Below the pieces are notes generated by a model. It ran no database searches and was not told the DNA's origin. It saw only the letters and a list, made by a program, of their open reading frames with translations. Position numbers and translations under genes: made by a program. Of a stretch of 6,626 nucleotides of DNA, positions 6,181 through 6,626 are shown one piece after another. Within the stretch, counting starts at the first letter, position 1. Every line of letters starts with the position of its first letter. The DNA comes from Akkermansia muciniphila. GTDB taxonomy: Bacteria > Verrucomicrobiota > Verrucomicrobiia > Limisphaerales > SXTU01. The stretch lies in NCBI GenBank assembly GCA_945872195.1, contig CAMBZO010000150.1, positions 1-6,626 on the forward strand. The letters are read 5' to 3'.

Positions 6181-6200
6181 CGCGAATGGACGCGAATCAA
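6181..6200 (+). repeat. Two 10-bp direct repeat units at the fumarase/restriction-enzyme junction
   Basis: CGCGAATGGA (6181-6190) is followed directly by CGCGAATCAA (6191-6200), 8 of 10 bases identical. The palindrome GCGATCGC (6176-6183) overlaps the left end. The ATG start of the downstream gene is inside the first unit. Similar short (n)CGAATGGA strings occur as degenerate intergenic repeats in some Verrucomicrobia and Planctomycetes as far as I recall; here it may be a small remnant or chance. Confidence 0.4.
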
Positions 6201-6626
6201 CAACAATTTCCAAAGCTGCTTCAAGCCGTCTTTTGCGACTGCTCCTCGTGGGCGGACTTCCAACGCCGGCTGCGTGACCTGCCCGAGAAGCAGAAGGGCG
6301 ACCTCTTTGAGGACCTGGTCAAAGCCTACCTCCAGCTTGAGCCGGAATACGCCAGCAAGCTCAAGCACGTCTGGCTCTACCGTGAAGTGCCGCAGGCCGT
6401 CGCGAAGCAGCTCAAGCTCCCCGCCACTGACCAGGGCATTGACCTCGTCGCGGAAACCAACGACGGCGAGCTCTGGGCCGTCCAGTGCAAGTATCGGCAG
6501 GACACCGACCACTCCCTGAACTGGCGCGAGATTTCCACCTTCACCGGCCTCGCCTTCGGCGTCTGTCGCGGTTTCACGTTCGGCATTATCGCCTCCACCA
6601 CCGAGCGCATCACCCATGTGCTCAAG
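6186..6626 (+). CDS. Type ISP restriction-modification/helicase enzyme, N-terminal Mrr-like nuclease domain (runs off right edge)
   Basis: The visible 147 residues match the N-terminus of the large single-chain 'predicted helicase' proteins that include LlaGI/LlaBIII-type (type ISP) restriction enzymes. These combine nuclease, translocase, methyltransferase and target-recognition domains in about 1,500 residues. The Mrr-like PD-(D/E)XK core is visible: GDLFEDLV (residues 38-45, Glu42), then TDQGIDLVAE (81-90, Asp86) and ELWAVQCKYRQD (95-106, Gln100-x-Lys102). The spacer HVWLYREVPQAVAKQLKLP and the later STFTGLAFGVCRG are also characteristic of this family. The ATG at 6186 is the only start codon between the fumarase stop and the conserved region. 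The helicase and methyltransferase parts lie beyond the window, so type ISP is inferred; a nuclease-helicase lacking the methylase is the alternative. Its closeness to fumarase suggests either read-through transcription or a recently inserted defence gene. Confidence 0.82.
   Translation, partial: MDANQQQFPKLLQAVFCDCSSWADFQRRLRDLPEKQKGDLFEDLVKAYLQLEPEYASKLKHVWLYREVPQAVAKQLKLPATDQGIDLVAETNDGELWAVQCKYRQDTDHSLNWREISTFTGLAFGVCRGFTFGIIASTTERITHVLK

Noticed and set aside
5685..6617. Minus-strand open frame of 310 codons spanning the fumarase/restriction-enzyme junction
   Set aside because: It is opposite two well-supported genes, has an Ala/Val/Glu-rich composition and no recognisable motif.

Overview
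The window is GC-rich, gene-dense bacterial DNA with very short intergenic gaps. I infer a member of the Verrucomicrobiota (Pedosphaera/Limisphaerales-like) or a close PVC relative. The basis is the gene style: an exported Cys-type sulfatase, an MlaE-type permease upstream of its ATPase, and a small zinc-ribbon protein, with almost no Shine-Dalgarno sequences. No rRNA or other taxonomic marker is present, so this placement is a judgement only.

Layout, left to right. Bases 1-1066 (minus strand) hold an MlaE-family ABC permease and the first 69 codons of its ATPase, which overlap by 4 bases. This is probably the start of an Mla-type lipid-transport operon that runs off the left edge. Bases 1149-2090 (minus) hold a DHH/DHHA1 phosphoesterase. 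Diverging from it, 2244-2714 (plus) encodes a four-cysteine zinc-ribbon protein with an unrecognised C-terminal domain. Bases 2848-3261 (minus) hold an EVE-domain protein. Diverging from that are a small staphylococcal-nuclease-type enzyme (3361-3744) and, 23 bases later, a secreted sulfatase (3768-5210). Bases 5295-6173 encode the alpha subunit of a class I [4Fe-4S] fumarate hydratase. After only 12 bases comes the N-terminal Mrr-like nuclease domain of what appears to be a large type ISP restriction-modification/helicase enzyme (6186 to the right edge).

The genes do not form one pathway. They read as housekeeping and envelope functions with the beginning of a defence gene at the right end. 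Candidate co-transcribed pairs are permease-ATPase, nuclease-sulfatase and fumarase-restriction enzyme.

The most notable pattern is regulatory. Most genes that begin a transcription unit have a TAnnnT-like -10 ending only 6-8 bases before the start codon, often with a TTGnnn-like -35 16-18 bases further upstream, and no Shine-Dalgarno sequence. That would fit leaderless mRNAs. I found no tRNA, rRNA, CRISPR array or insertion sequence, and no gene-free stretch over 300 bases. I did not find a convincing new multi-gene system.
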